Made by a program: the position numbers and the translations under genes. DNA of 64,000 bases from Biomphalaria glabrata. Taxonomy: Eukaryota > Mollusca > Gastropoda > Planorbidae. This document shows, piece by piece, positions 32,996-45,595 of the stretch; within the stretch, counting starts at the first letter, position 1, and each line of letters opens with the position of its first letter. The stretch is taken from positions 432,001 to 496,000 of the forward strand of contig NC_074716.1 of NCBI RefSeq assembly GCF_947242115.1, read 5' to 3'. The notes under the pieces are model-generated. The model saw only the letters and a list, made by a program, of their open reading frames with translations, was not told where the DNA came from and searched no databases.

Positions 32996-34553
32996 CAGTG
33001 GTTCCCAAACTTTTTTGGCTCGTAGACCCCTTGTCATGTTTTCCAGTTTTCGGTAGACCCCCTGGTTAGCTAATATTGCTGAATTGTAATTTTTCTGATT
33101 TATGAACTTCCAATGTGCTTTTTTTTTTCAATGATTCCTAACGTATTTAATGTGAAGAGTGAAAAAGTAATAACAACCACATGCATGTGCGTAGCTTTGA
33201 AGGGGGTTGGGGTACAAAATAAAAAAATAAACGAAAAAAAATCCTGGCTACGCCTATGGCCACATGTAAGTAAACCTCATTGAATTTATGAAACAAGTCT
33301 GTTAAATAAGCAATGTCTGATTTCAGTCTGATTAAATTTCAATTTAAAATTAGATCTTTGACATCCAAGAGCTCCGATACAAAGTCAAAAAGAAAAAAAA
33401 AATTAAAATAAAGCGTTTCGATGGCCATCGAACTTCAGTGTGAAGGACGAACTGATGAAAGTCCTTGTCATTTTCTCAACACATTTGAGCAACTAATGGA
33501 GTATTTAAAATGTTGCTTCAGTTAACTGCGTTAATAACAAATTGAAGATATTTAGAATTCTACCATTTTTTCCCTATTCACAGTAGAACCCAACCATGAA
33601 AGGTGCTCCAACCATTGTTACTGACATTATAGTGAAGGGGAGTGCTTTTTCTTTAAACTAGTCCTTCAAACCATTAAATATTATTAGTTTTCGCAAAAAG
33701 AAGTTTTTTTCGAGGATTTCTTGATCCATACTAAAACGAACATTCGCCAAAACTAAATGTTTATTACCAGGCAAGTTTGACCTGTCTACTTGTGTTAGAA
33801 ACTCATTTCATCAATAGGCCTTTGAATTGTTTTGCTGCTTAGAGGAATTCTGTAATACTATCAGATGTAGGTTTGTGGACAAAAAGTTCTTAAAACTTCT
33901 TCAGTGGATGAAAAAAATCATTTTATTGCCTATTGTGTGATGTTTTCCGAATTTCGCAATAAGTTAAACATAATTTAAGACACTTGCAAACCATCATCTT
34001 CTCTTTTTTTTTATACCACAGCAAAGATTTTGTTCACTGTAAGTCTTTTCTCAACTTTATCATTGATTGTTCAAAAGCTTTTAAAATCTTCATCCACTTT
34101 ATCAGGGTGGCATCGTCTCAAATGATCTTTTAACTTAGGTGGTTTCAAAGTGTCTAAATAAAACTTTGTTGCATAAAAGACATTGGCAATGTAAGTGTGT
34201 CATGGAAATTTTTTTTTAAATCAACACCACTGTGTAATTTCATAATTATATTTGGCCAAGTTAAATACAAATACCATATAGACTAAATTAATCTATTTAA
34301 ATGAGGTATTAAAATAATTTTTCTTTCGAACAATAGGATTACAATTTAAATAATTTATATTTGTATAAGATAATTGTTAATTACATAATTTTAAGATTTT
34401 AATTAAAGTCACGACCTTCTTAAATCAAGATCCACTCTCGTAGACCCCCATTTACATCTCGTAGACCCCCAATTCCTTTTTTAACTTTCGTAGACCCCCT
34501 GGAAGTCATCGTAGACCCCTGGGGTTCTATATAGACCACTTTGGGAATCACTG
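32996..34553 (-). mobile_element. hAT element (inner), decayed ZBED5-like transposase
   Basis: The ends CAGTGGTTCCCAAACTTTTT (32996) and GGGAATCACTG (34543-34553) pair as TIRs; the duplication TTCTAGAT is at 32988-32995 and 34554-34561. Both ends carry repeated CGTAGACCCC words. The minus strand keeps pieces of a BED-finger transposase: PPKLKDHLRRCHPDKVDEDF near 34085-34145 and LHTEVRW near 33425. Many stops; dead. Confidence 0.85.
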
Positions 34554-34561
34554 TTCTAGAT

Positions 34562-35400
34562 CTACTTGATTATCTATCCTTTTCTAATTCTAGGGCTCTA
34601 CTCTAGTCACACTAGATCTTGTATATAGTTCTAGATCTAAAATAATTTAAGAGTCTACTAGTACTAGTCTAGATCTATATCTAATAAGTCCTCTATGTCT
34701 AAGAACACAGATTATAATAATTATATTAGAGATCTAAATATTTATGTCTAAATCTATAGTCTATAATAGACTTATTAAGAACTAAATTTACATAATGATA
34801 CATTAACATAGAAATCTAGAATCTAGAGATCTATCACCTTCTAAGTCTATTTCTAGATAGATCTAGAGCCTACTTCTAGATCTAGTTATCTAGTGCTAGC
34901 CCTACTTCTAGATCTAGAAACTAATTTAGACTATGTAATAAGAAAAGTAGATCTAATAGCCTTATTTAGCATGATCTATGAAAGTATGATAATCTATCAA
35001 ATCATCTAAAATCTAAAAAACAATCTAGACTAGATTAGATCTAGATCTATTGAAATCTATTCATTCTAATCTAAATCTAGTCTAGATTCTAGATCTAGAA
35101 GTCTAGAGACCTAGACCTATCTAGTAGCCTAGTCTAGACTAAGACTAGATTCCTAGATTGTCTAGGTCTAGAGTCTAGATGATGATAGATAGATCTAGAA
35201 TCTAGACTAGATCTAGTAAATTCTAGTAGAGTACTGTAGTAGAGCCATTGTCGTGAAAAGAAAGGGATTTGAATGGAATATTTGGCTAATTAGCACTTAC
35301 TAGATTCTAAGAATAGATCTAATTCTAATATCTAGACCTAGACTACTAGATCAGTAGATCTAGAGATCTATGTCTAGAACTAGATGTAGATCTAGTCTTC
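34562..35400. repeat. TCTAGA/AGATCT-rich island
   Basis: The longest such island: overlapping TCTAGATCTAGA and CTAGACTAG words through more than 800 bases, without fixed unit length. Confidence 0.85.
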
Positions 35401-36084
35401 AACCATTTCTTCAGTAAATTTAGGACACACCGGGTCCGGAAGTAGATGAAATGTAAACAATAAACACAGACCTATATATATTTTATTTTGCACTCAGTAT
35501 TTTCAATTCGCACTATTAATAAATAATAATAAAATGGCAATTTTTTTTTAGTGTCGGAATTCAGACTTGGTGGAACAAAAAATCGTGAATGCGGAACGGC
35601 GGAACATGTGAGCTTTTTTGATGATTTTGCGGGCCATTTCCGCATAATGCGAGACTATAGGCATGTCTGCTGTAGGTGTCAGCAGGCCGCATAAAACATT
35701 CCGCTGGGCCACATTTGCCCACCCCTGTCTTAGATGCAGTTGTGGGATGAATTTTAAACATATCAGCTAATACATAGGCTGGTTTACCTAGAATATTTGA
35801 AATAATGTGTGTTAAAAAAAATAATTTGTGTACATTCATAATTATAGTAGTTAAATTATATATAAATATGTGTAAATGTGAGACAGTGTATTTTTTTTTG
35901 TACCTGTATTATATCCAAGCTATCCAATGAGAAATATTTATATAATTTAATATATAGATATATTTATTCAAATCATAATATGCATTCATTTATTTGTGGA
36001 AATAAAAGAAATGAATTGAAGTATTGTTTGTATATTAATTATTATTATCTTATCTATTAGTATGAAAATTGTAGATCTATTCAT

Positions 36085-36335
36085 TCAAAAGAGGCCCTTA
36101 GTGAAACCTGCAGTACCAGGTTCGAATCTCGTTAAAGACCGGTATTTTGAATTTTGGGATACCTCTGAGTCCAACCAGGTTTAATTGGTATTTGACATTA
36201 GTTGGGGAAAAGTAAGGTGGTTGTTCATTGTGCTGGCCAAGACATCCTCGTTAACCGTGGTCCACAGAAACAGGTGACCTTTACATCATCTGCCTTATAG
36301 ATCGTAAGGTCTTTAAAGTTAACTTGTTTATTTAA
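36085..36335 (+). repeat. SINE family A copy
   Basis: B box GGTTCGAATCTCG at 36119, then CCTCTGAGTCCAACCAGG, TTGGGGAAAAGTAAGGTGGT, CATCATCTGCCTTATAGATC. Confidence 0.85.
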
Positions 36336-36477
36336 AAAAAAAACATTTTATTTCAAGATCAATTTTTGTAACTATGTAACTGTTTGAATAACAATGGACG
36401 CCAAGAACTAGTTGTTTTTTTTTATAAAGTATCTTAGTTAGTAATTCAAATCAAGATATCTGCCTGGTCATGCATTT

Positions 36478-36560
36478 TGTGTGATGGACTGTTCAGACTT
36501 ACCGATGGTTCCGGGTTTAAACCCTGCCCATTCCCATCCCCTGTGGAAATCGGTTCTAAA
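36478..36560 (+). repeat. SINE family B copy
   Basis: GGACTGTTCAGACTTACCGA, B box GGGTTTAAACCCTGCCC, CATTCCCATCCCCTG; parallels 24905-25015 on the other strand. Confidence 0.7.
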
Positions 36561-37135
36561 AAGTTAAATCTAAATCTAATCTAGATTGAAAGATTCTAGT
36601 CAAGATTATTTTCATAATTTGCCTGTTCTGTATTATGCATACAACAAAAGAAACAATGAAGTTCATTTTAAATAATAAATCAAAATATTTAGAAAAACAA
36701 CTTGCCTTAAATTTTCTTCTTTGCTGCTTGTTGTTTTAATATGTAGTTTTCAAGTCCTTCCTGTTACTCAAAAGAGCTGGTTTTATTAATCTGTATGTGG
36801 CTCTGTTCCAAAAGCAATATAATGAAGCCCGCTATGCATCTTCATCTGAAAAATATAAAATGTGATGAATGTTGTGTTGGACAGAGTTTAAGTCTTAGAA
36901 AATGAAAGTTTTACTATTTATAGATTCTGAAAAATTCTAGCTTTATAAATGCAATGTCAATAGACTCAAGTCGTATCGAAAAAATTTTTTTTACCATCAT
37001 TTTTATTAGAAATCAAAAATTAGATCTAACTCTATATTCTAGACTGCCGATACAAAAAATAAAATGTGATTTATTTTTTATTTATATTATATATCCAGAG
37101 ATTAAGTATCTATTGTATATAGAATTAGAACAGGC
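36561..37135. other. AT-rich stretch without recognised genes
   Basis: Nothing supported. A minus-strand ATG-initiated 19-codon frame near 36795-36850, preceded by TTTTTCAG, is too short to call. Confidence 0.4.
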
Positions 37136-38050
37136 CCAGCCTGTGTGGGGGGGAACGAGTTGATGGTGCTACTGTGCACTGAACATAATTTCTTAAAAAA
37201 AAATAGATAAAAAAATCACTTAGATTTAGATCTAAATCTATACAGACTCTATGTTTGTTTTTTTCTACAATAGTGCTAACATTTATTTATAGATCTATAT
37301 AGATCTATTTCAACAATAACAAATGTTTGACCTGAGTAGTTGATGTCTTATTTACAAAGTGAATATCAAAGTGGTAATTAGATCTAGACCTAGAATCTAG
37401 ACTAGTCATCTTGTAGAAGAAAATTAGATCTAGATCTATACATATCTATGGGATAGGACCAATAGCGAACGCTTTTGTGCCAGTTTTTAGTTTAGAATTT
37501 TATAATGAAAACATCTGCGGACTCCTCAGCTATTGGGCTATAAAACTAAATTTGACTCTTTTTTCCATATCAGCTATTAAATTTATAATTCAAGTCAACT
37601 TGCGGTATGGGTCGGACATAATCAGCTAACGCAATTTTCGCGGGAGTCATAATGAGCGAAAGGCCGTAAAAAATAGCGAAATAGCATGTTAAAATATAGG
37701 AAATTATGCTTCAATTAGTTCTATCATCTAACTTCTTCCATGAAGCATTATAACTATTGTCCTCCTTGTGGCATAAAGCCTAAATTTGTTTTCACTTTCT
37801 CGTGCTCCACATCTCCTTTCTCTGCTTGGAACTGATGTCTATATAGCCTACGAAACTTGCGATCAATTTTTTTTCTTAAAAGAAATAAAGAAACTACAAA
37901 ATTCTATCACGCCACCTTCCTATAGGCTACTCCAGGTCGTACTACTCTCCATTTCATAAACTCTCGTTACTCAACTATTTTTTTTTTAAGAAATTATGTT
38001 CAGTGCACTTAAGCGCCATCAACTCGATCCCCCCCACACACACAAGCTGA
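37136..38050. repeat. Inverted repeat, arms about 65 bp, 915 bp across
   Basis: Arm 37136-37203 (GAACGAGTTGATGGTGCTAC, GTGCACTGAACATAATTTCT) is the reverse complement of 37978-38050 (AGAAATTATGTTCAGTGCAC, GCCATCAACTCGATC). Between them lie a TAGA-rich patch and the left end of the candidate element at 37445. No transposase frame; no clear target duplication. Confidence 0.75.
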
Positions 38051-39190
38051 TTGACCCAAAGGCAGATCCCGAATGCGATCGATTGATGATGTATGGAGAC
38101 AGATCTACAACAGCTTGGTTTTCGGGCATGGAGACGAAAGGCTCAGGAGAGATCTTGTAATTTTATAAATGTATATTATATGGTAACTCTTATATTTATT
38201 ACTAAATATATAGTTCGCGTTTTTTCCTATCCTGAAATCGAATATTTTCTCCTGGAAAACTGTTGGAGATCTGAAAACCTAATCTCAGAATGGTGGGGTA
38301 ACCCTGTGAAAATGAATTCTGCACTTCTTTTAAACATTTATACACATATTAATCTCATTAATTAGTAACAAGAGGTTAACCAGACAGTTAAAAAAAAATG
38401 AGGAGGGCAAAACAGAGGTCCCCCCCCCCCCCCCGTATCCCATATAAGCGCTGTTAAGATCAACTGAAGCATCATTTCACCCTCACTGGCATAGAGGAAA
38501 GTAGCTGCCAGCATATGACCTTTGAGAGACTGTTGGAGAGCTGCGAGTCAAACATTTTAGACGGAAAGAAAATGCAGGAAAATATGCTGGTCGCAACTGG
38601 GCGTAGTCATGTGAAACACGTAGTGATGCACTCATCCTTAATCTTCGAAATCGAAGACGTTGGGTTAAGGTTAAAAATAGGCCTATTATTTTAATATTTC
38701 AGTTTACAAACAATAACAATAGATAAGACAAAAAGAAAAACAGATTAAATCAGTAACTAAATTATTATTAATGGCTTTTTAAGCTTATAATAGGGGTTTC
38801 GCTGAATAGGTTTTCAGTTAAAAAGGTCATTTTGAGCGAACACCCCATAATATTTTTTTTTCAACGGAATGAATAGCCTTAGCTATTCTAGCTAACTATT
38901 TCCTCGTCAATTTAGAAGCATAATATGCAAATCGCCTTAAGTTCGGACCTATTCTCGTTTATCTGGAAATGTTTTGAGAATGAAATTTCCATACATGTCA
39001 ACTTTGACCTTTAGCTACGCTTTATTTTATTGAGGGAAAACAAAAGTGAATATGTGGGAAATGTAAAAAAATGTCTTTGTAACACCATTTTATTAGTTCT
39101 GCAGTTACTTTTGAAATAAATAAGAATGGATAAAAAATACCGGGAGGTGTTCGCTTTGTATGCCATTTCGCTGATGGGCCTTTCCTATAG
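37445..39190. mobile_element. Candidate DNA transposon with AGCGAA subterminal words
   Basis: The left end CTATGGGATAGGACCAATAG, CGAACGC resembles the reverse complement of the right end (CTATAGGAAAGGCCCATCAG, CGAAATGGC). AGCGAA/TTCGCT words cluster near both ends and inside (37675, 38838, 39150-39170). No coding capacity is seen. The match is imperfect and ends are uncertain. Confidence 0.35.
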
Positions 39191-39550
39191 ATCTAGATCA
39201 GATCTTGTACTACAACTTGTAGTAGTTATACTTATAGATCTAGTAGTGAAATCAGATCCACTGAAAGTGAAAGCGAACTGTTGATAATCTAGATAAATCT
39301 ATAGATCTAGTCTAGAATTAGATCACATGTGTATTGCAAGCTTTGATAGGCTTTACTTTTCTAATTATTTCTAAGTTTTGATTGAGAGACATCAGTTATG
39401 GCAAGGACTAAAAAAATGATAATTTGTTTAGTTGATCATCGAATTGCCACATTAATTTAATAGCCCGGAATAAGGCCTCTCTCAGCCTAGCTTGCCGGCT
39501 TAGTCTTGGTCTTATAAGTTCTAGATCTAGATCTAGAATTACAAATCTAC
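39190..39550. repeat. TCTAGA/AGATCT-rich island
   Basis: CTAGATCTAG words at 39187-39320 and 39518-39540. Confidence 0.7.
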
Positions 39551-39689
39551 AAGGTCTATTTATTTTTAAGTTTTTTGCCTACATATAGATTTAGAAGTTG
39601 AATAATAAGTCCACACGTAGTGTACAGAAAACTTTATCAGCAGTCGTCAATCGAACGTAAACCAATATGAATATGGTTGTTTATATTGG

Positions 39690-42600
39690 TAAGGGCGAAA
39701 CCAAATACCGGAAATATCCAAATGTCGGAAATAATAGGATACTATATCTATAAATAAATATTAGGAGATTATAAGACTTGTCTTCGAAAATCAAGATCTC
39801 TCTTAAACTGTCGCTTCTATTTAAGTGAAATTTCGTACACAGGTTCCTTTTACCTCCTAGATGCTTACTAAGAACGGGTTTCGATAGAATCAAAACGTTG
39901 GGACCACAATTTACGAAAAACCACAGGCTTGCTATCAAAGCTTTGTTTTTTATTATTGGTATTTCCCAAATCAACTTAATAAGGAAATTATAAGGCTTGT
40001 CTCCGAAAATCAAGATATCTCTTAAACTGTCGCTTCTATTCAAGTGAAATCTAGTATACAGGTTCCTTTTACCTCCTAGATGCTTACTAAGAACGGGTTT
40101 CGATAGAATCAAAACGTTGGGACCACAATTTGCGAAAAACCACAGGCTTGCTATCAAAGCTTTGTATTTTATTATTGGTATTTCCAAAACAACTTAATAA
40201 GGAAATTATAAGGCTTGTCTCCGAAAATCAAGATATCTCTTAAACTGTCGCTTCTATTCAAGTGAAATTTAGTACACAGGTTTCTTTTACCTCCTAGATG
40301 CTTACTAAGAACGGGTTTTGGTAGAATAAAAACGTTGGGACCACAATTTGCGAAAAACCACAGGCTTGTTATCAAAGCTTTGTATTTTATTATTGGTATT
40401 TCCCAAATCAACTTAATAAGGAAATTATAAGGCTTGTCTCTGAAAATCAAGATATCTCTTAAACTGTCGCTTCTATTCAAGTGAGATTTAGTACACAGGT
40501 TCCTTTTACCTCCTAGATGCTTACTAAGAACGGGTTTCGATAGAATCAAAACGTTGGGACCACAATTTGCGAAAAAACACAGGCTTGCTATCAAAGCTTT
40601 GTATTTTATTATTGGTATTTCCCAAATCAACTATAAATAAATATTAGGAGATTATAAGACTTGTCTTTGAAAATCAAGATCTCTCTTAAACTGTCGCTTC
40701 TATTTATTTGAAATTTCGTACACAGGTTTCTTTTACCTCCTAGATGCTTACTAAGAACGGGTTTCGATAGAATAAAAACGTTGGGACCACAATTTGCGAA
40801 AAACCACAGGCTTGCTATCAAAGCTTTGTATTTTATTATTGGTATTTCCAAAACAACTTAATAAGGAAATTATAAGGCTTGTCTCCGAAAATCAAGATAT
40901 CTCTTAAACTGTCGCTTCTATTCAAGTGAGATTTAGTACACAGGTTCCTTTTACCTCCTAGATGCTTACTAAGAACGGGTTTCGATAGAATCAAAACGTT
41001 GGGACCACAATTTGCGAAAAACCACAGGCTTGCTATAAAAGCTTTGTATTTTATTATTGGTATTTCCCAAATCAACTATAAATAAATATTAGGAGATTAT
41101 AGGACTTGTCTTCGAAAATCAAGATATCTCTTAAACTGTCGCTTCTATTTACGTGAAATTTCGTACACAGGTTTCTTTTACCTCCTAGATGCTTACTAAG
41201 AACGGGTTTCGATAGAATAAAAACGTTGGGACCACAATTTGCGAAAAACCACAGGCTTTCTATCAAAGCTTTGTATTTTATTATTGGTATTTCCAAAACA
41301 ACTTAATAAGGAAATTATAAGGCTTGTCTACGAAAATCAAGATATCTCTTAAACTGTCGCTTCTATTTAAGTGAGATTTAGTACACAGGTTCCTTTTACC
41401 TCCTAGATGCTTACTAAGAACGGGTTTCGATAGAATAAAAACGTTGGGACCACAATTTGCAAAAAACCACAGGCTTGCTATCAAAGCTTTGTATTTTATT
41501 ATTGGTATTTCCCAAATCAACTTAAATAAGGAAATTATAAGGCTTGTCTCCGAAAATCAAGATATCTCTTAAACTGTCGCTTCTATTCAAGTGAAATCTA
41601 GTACACAGGTTCCTTTTACCTCCTAGATGCTTACTAAGAACGGGTTTCGATAGAATCAAAACGTTGGGACCACAATTTGCGAAAAACCACAGGCTTGCTA
41701 TCAAAGCTTTGTATTTTATTATTGGTATTTCCAAAACAACTTAATAAGGAAATTATAAGGCTTGTCTCCGAAAATCAAGATATCTCTTAAACTGTCGCTT
41801 CTATTCAAGTGAAATTTAGTACACAGGTTTCTTTTACCTCCTAGATGCTTACTAAGAACGGGTTTTGGTAGAATAAAAACGTTGGGACCACAATTTGCGA
41901 AAAACCACAGGCTTGTTATCAAAGCTTTGTATTTTATTATTGGTATTTCCCAAATCAACTTAATAAGGAAATTATAAGGCTTGTCTCTGAAAATCAAGAT
42001 ATCTCTTAAACTGTCGCTTCTATTCAAGTGAGATTTAGTACACAGGTTCCTTTTACCTCCTAGATGCTTACTAAGAACGGGTTTCGATAGAATCAAAACG
42101 TTGGGACCACAATTTGCGAAAAAACACAGGCTTGCTATCAAAGCTTTGTATTTTATTATTGGTATTTCCCAAATCAACTATAAATAAATATTAGGAGATT
42201 ATAAGACTTGTCTTTGAAAATCAAGATCTCTCTTAAACTGTCGCTTCTATTTATTTGAAATTTCGTACACAGGTTTCTTTTACCTCCTAGATGCTTACTA
42301 AGAACGGGTTTCGATAGAATCAAAACGTTGGGACCACAATTTGCGAAAAAACACAGGCTTGCTATCAAAGCTTTGTATTTTATTATTGGTATTTCCAAAA
42401 CAACTTAATAAGGAAATTATAAGGCTTGTCTACGAAAATCAAGATATCTCTTAAACTGTCGCTTCTATTTAAGTGAGATTTAGTACACAGGTTCCTTTTA
42501 CCTCCTAGATGCTTACTAAGAACGGGTTTCGATAGAATAAAAACGTTGGGACCACAATTTGCAAAAAACCACAGGCTTGCTATCAAAGCTTTGTATTTTA

Positions 42601-44755
42601 TTATTGGTATTTCCCAAATCAACTTAAATAAGGAAATTATAAGGCTTGTCTCCGAAAATCAAGATATCTCTTAAACTGTCGCTTCTATTCAAGTGAAATC
42701 TAGTACACAGGTTCCTTTTACCTCCTAGATGCTTACTAAGAACGGGTTTCGATAGAATCAAAACGTTGGGACCACAATTTGCGAAAAACCACAGGCTTGC
42801 TATCAAAGCTTTGTATTTTATTATTGGTATTTCCAAAACAACTTAATAAGGAAATTATAAGGCTTGTCTCCAAAAATCAAGATATCTCTTAAACTGTCGC
42901 TTCTATTCAAGTGAAATTTAGTACACAGGTTTCTTTTACCTCCTAGATGCTTACTAAGAACGGGTTTTGGTAGAATAAAAACGTTGGGACCACAATTTGC
43001 GAAAAACCACAGGCTTGTTATCAAAGCTTTGTATTTTATTATTGGTATTTCCCAAATCAACTTAATAAGGAAATTATAAGGCTTGTCTCTGAAAATCAAG
43101 ATATCTCTTAAACTGTCGCTTCTATTCAAGTGAGATTTAGTACACAGGTTCCTTTTACCTCCTAGATGCTTACTAAGAACGGGTTTCGATAGAATCAAAA
43201 CGTTGGGACCACAATTTGCGAAAAAACACAGGCTTGCTATCAAAGCTTTGTATTTTATTATTGGTATTTCCCAAATCAACTATAAATAAATATTAGGAGA
43301 TTATAAGACTTGTCTTTGAAAATCAAGATCTCTCTTAAACTGTCGCTTCTATTTATTTGAAATTTCGTACACAGGTTTCTTTTACCTCCTAGATGCTTAC
43401 TAAGAACGGGTTTCGATAGAATCAAAACGTTGGGACCACAATTTGCGAAAAAACACAGGCTTGCTATCAAAGCTTTGTATTTTATTATTGGTATTTCCAA
43501 AACAACTTAATAAGGAAATTATAAGGCTTGTCTACGAAAATCAAGATATCTCTTAAACTGTCGCTTCTATTTAAGTGAGATTTAGTACACAGGTTCCTTT
43601 TACCTCCTAGATGCTTACTAAGAACGGGTTTCGATAGAATAAAAACGTTGGGACCACAATTTGCAAAAAACCACAGGCTTGCTATCAAAGCTTTGTATTT
43701 TATTATTGGTATTTCCCAAATCAACTTAAATAAGGAAATTATAAGGCTTGTCTCCGAAAATCAAGATATCTCTTAAACTGTCGCTTCTATTCAAGTGAAA
43801 TCTAGTACACAGGTTCCTTTTACCTCCTAGATGCTTACTAAGAACGGGTTTCGATAGAATCAAAACGTTGGGACCACAATTTGCGAAAAACCACAGGCTT
43901 GCTATCAAAGCTTTGTATTTTATTATTGGTATTTCCAAAACAACTTAATAAGGAAATTATAAGGCTTGTCTCCGAAAATCAAGATCTCTCTTAAACTGTC
44001 GCTTCTATTCAAGTGAGATTTAGTACACAGGTTCCTTTTACCTCCTAGATGCTTACTAAGAACGGGTTTCGATAGAATCAAAACGTTGGGACCACAATTT
44101 GCGAAAAACCACAGGCTTGTTATCAAAGCTTTGTATTTTATTATTGGTATTTCCCAAATCAACTTAATAAGGAAATTATAAGGCTTGTCTCTGAAAATCA
44201 AGATATCTCTTAAACTGTCGCTTCTATTCAAGTGAGATTTGAATCAACTATAAATAAATATTAGGGGATTATAAGACTTGTCTTCGAAAATCAAGATATC
44301 TCTTAAACTGTCGCTTCTATTTACGTGAAATTTCGTACACAGGTTTCTTTTAACTCCTAGATGCTTACTAAGAACGGGTTTCGAAAGAATCAAAACGTTA
44401 GGACCACCATTTGCGAAAAACCGTAGGCTTGCTATGAAAGCTATGTATTTTATTTTTGATATTTCCCAATCAACCACAATCATCCCAATAAGGAAATTAT
44501 AAAGCTTGTCTTCGAAAACCAAGAAATCTCTTACATTGTCGCACCTATTAAAAAGAAATTTCTTGCACAGGTTCTTTTTACCTCCTAGATGCTTAGTAAG
44601 AACAGTTGTTGACAGATTCGAAATCTTGGAACAACCTATAGTGATAATCTGCAGGCTTGCTTTAAAGCTTTTGTATTTTATTTTTGGTATTTCCCGAATG
44701 ATATTAATTAAGGACTTAATAAGACTTGTCTTCGAATCAAGAAATTTCTTAAATT
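39690..44755. repeat. Satellite array, about 220-bp monomer, 1102-bp higher-order repeat
   Basis: About 23 monomers of 218-230 bp share GTACACAGGTTCCTTTTACC, TCCTAGATGCTTACTAAGAA and AACGTTGGGACCACAATTTG. Five consecutive monomers form a higher-order unit of 1102 bp: starting points at 41281, 42383 and 43485, and at 41719, 42821 and 43923, repeat with that spacing almost without change. An extra two-monomer block (445 bp) is duplicated near 40627-41300. Monomers past 44240 are shortened and diverged, as at the edge of a satellite. The minus strand is open across each monomer (a 70-80 residue frame with KPVLSKHLGGKRNLCTKF), but monomer lengths are not all multiples of three and no gene signals are seen. 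Confidence 0.95.
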
Positions 44756-44756
44756 A

Positions 44757-45075
44757 ATTGTTGTTTGTAATCCATTTTATTTTTTTTTGTGATTGCTTTT
44801 TCGGAATCGACATTTTTGTAATGACTGTTTTGAATCGGACCTATGTTGTTTTTTTTTTGTTGTTTTTTTTTTGTTGTTTTTTTTTTTTTGTGGTTATTTA
44901 GAATCAACTTCTACTCTTTTGGGGGTGGCTGATTGAATAGACTTGTGCATTTTTCATATATGAACATTATTCGTAGTTTCTGTTTTGAATCGACCTGTTT
45001 GTTATTTGTAGTGGCTATTTGAAATCGGCTTGTGCTTTTTTTTGGGGATGGATCTTTAAAATCGGACTTCTGCGT
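44757..45075. repeat. Degenerate T-rich tandem repeat
   Basis: Segments of the form TTTGAATCGRCCT / GGAATCGACATTT, separated by T-runs and GTGGCTATTT-like words, recur every 40-60 bases. Strongly diverged. Confidence 0.6.
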
Positions 45076-45460
45076 ATTTAAGGGGGATGCACAGTGAGAA
45101 AACATCGATCTAGGTCAAAAATATCGATATTTTAAAATTAATTGATTTTAATAGTTTAAAATGTCTAGAAAACGAATTCCCTATCAGAATACTAAAAAAA
45201 CTGCGCTTTATACATCAATTTTGTATTTTAAAAGTAGATGTATAAGCAAAATTTTGATGTTTTGGTTAAAAATCAACATTTTGTAAGCTAAAGTTGATAA
45301 GCTAATGTACGCTCTTATCCCTAACAGATGGTATCGATACAAAGGTCTACTTTTCTAGTTCCGATTATGTGCATGGTTTCTCATTCTATAAATATAAACT
45401 TTCAAAATACGTCACTACCTCTTTTTTTTCCCTATATCCTCATATACACACTCACTAAGC

Positions 45461-45540
45461 CATATTTACGCATGCGCACTATCAAAGCTACATTGGTAAC
45501 TATGACAACAAAATTTACACGCATGCGCACATGACGTGAA
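45461..45540 (+). promoter_or_regulatory. Candidate promoter with two NRF1-type palindromes and a CRE-like site
   Basis: The sequence ACGCATGCGCA occurs at 45468-45478 and ACGCATGCGCAC at 45519-45530, each preceded by ATTTAC or TTTACAC, followed by ATGACGTG at 45531-45538. TGCGCATGCGCA-like palindromes are the binding sites of NRF1, and TGACGT is the core of CREB/ATF sites. They lie 58-128 bases upstream of the ATG of the transposase exon at 45596. CpG-containing words are rare in the surrounding AT-rich DNA. Function is inferred from motif and position only. Confidence 0.5.
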
Positions 45541-45595
45541 CCGGTCCTTCTTCTGTAAACATTTGAAAGCCTCGATTCATTATTCAAACTCAGAA

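Larger units (their letters stand above)
32314..35727. mobile_element. hAT element (outer), containing a second hAT
   Basis: Terminal CAGGGGTGGGCAACCTTT at 32314 pairs with ...TTGCCCACCCCTG at 35715-35727 (13-bp perfect TIR). The 8-bp target duplication TCTTAGAT is at 32306-32313 and 35728-35735. Subterminal GGGCCGCA motifs occur at both ends. No intact transposase frame remains; the interior is filled by a LINE scrap, the hAT at 32996-34553 and TAGA-rich DNA. Confidence 0.88.
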
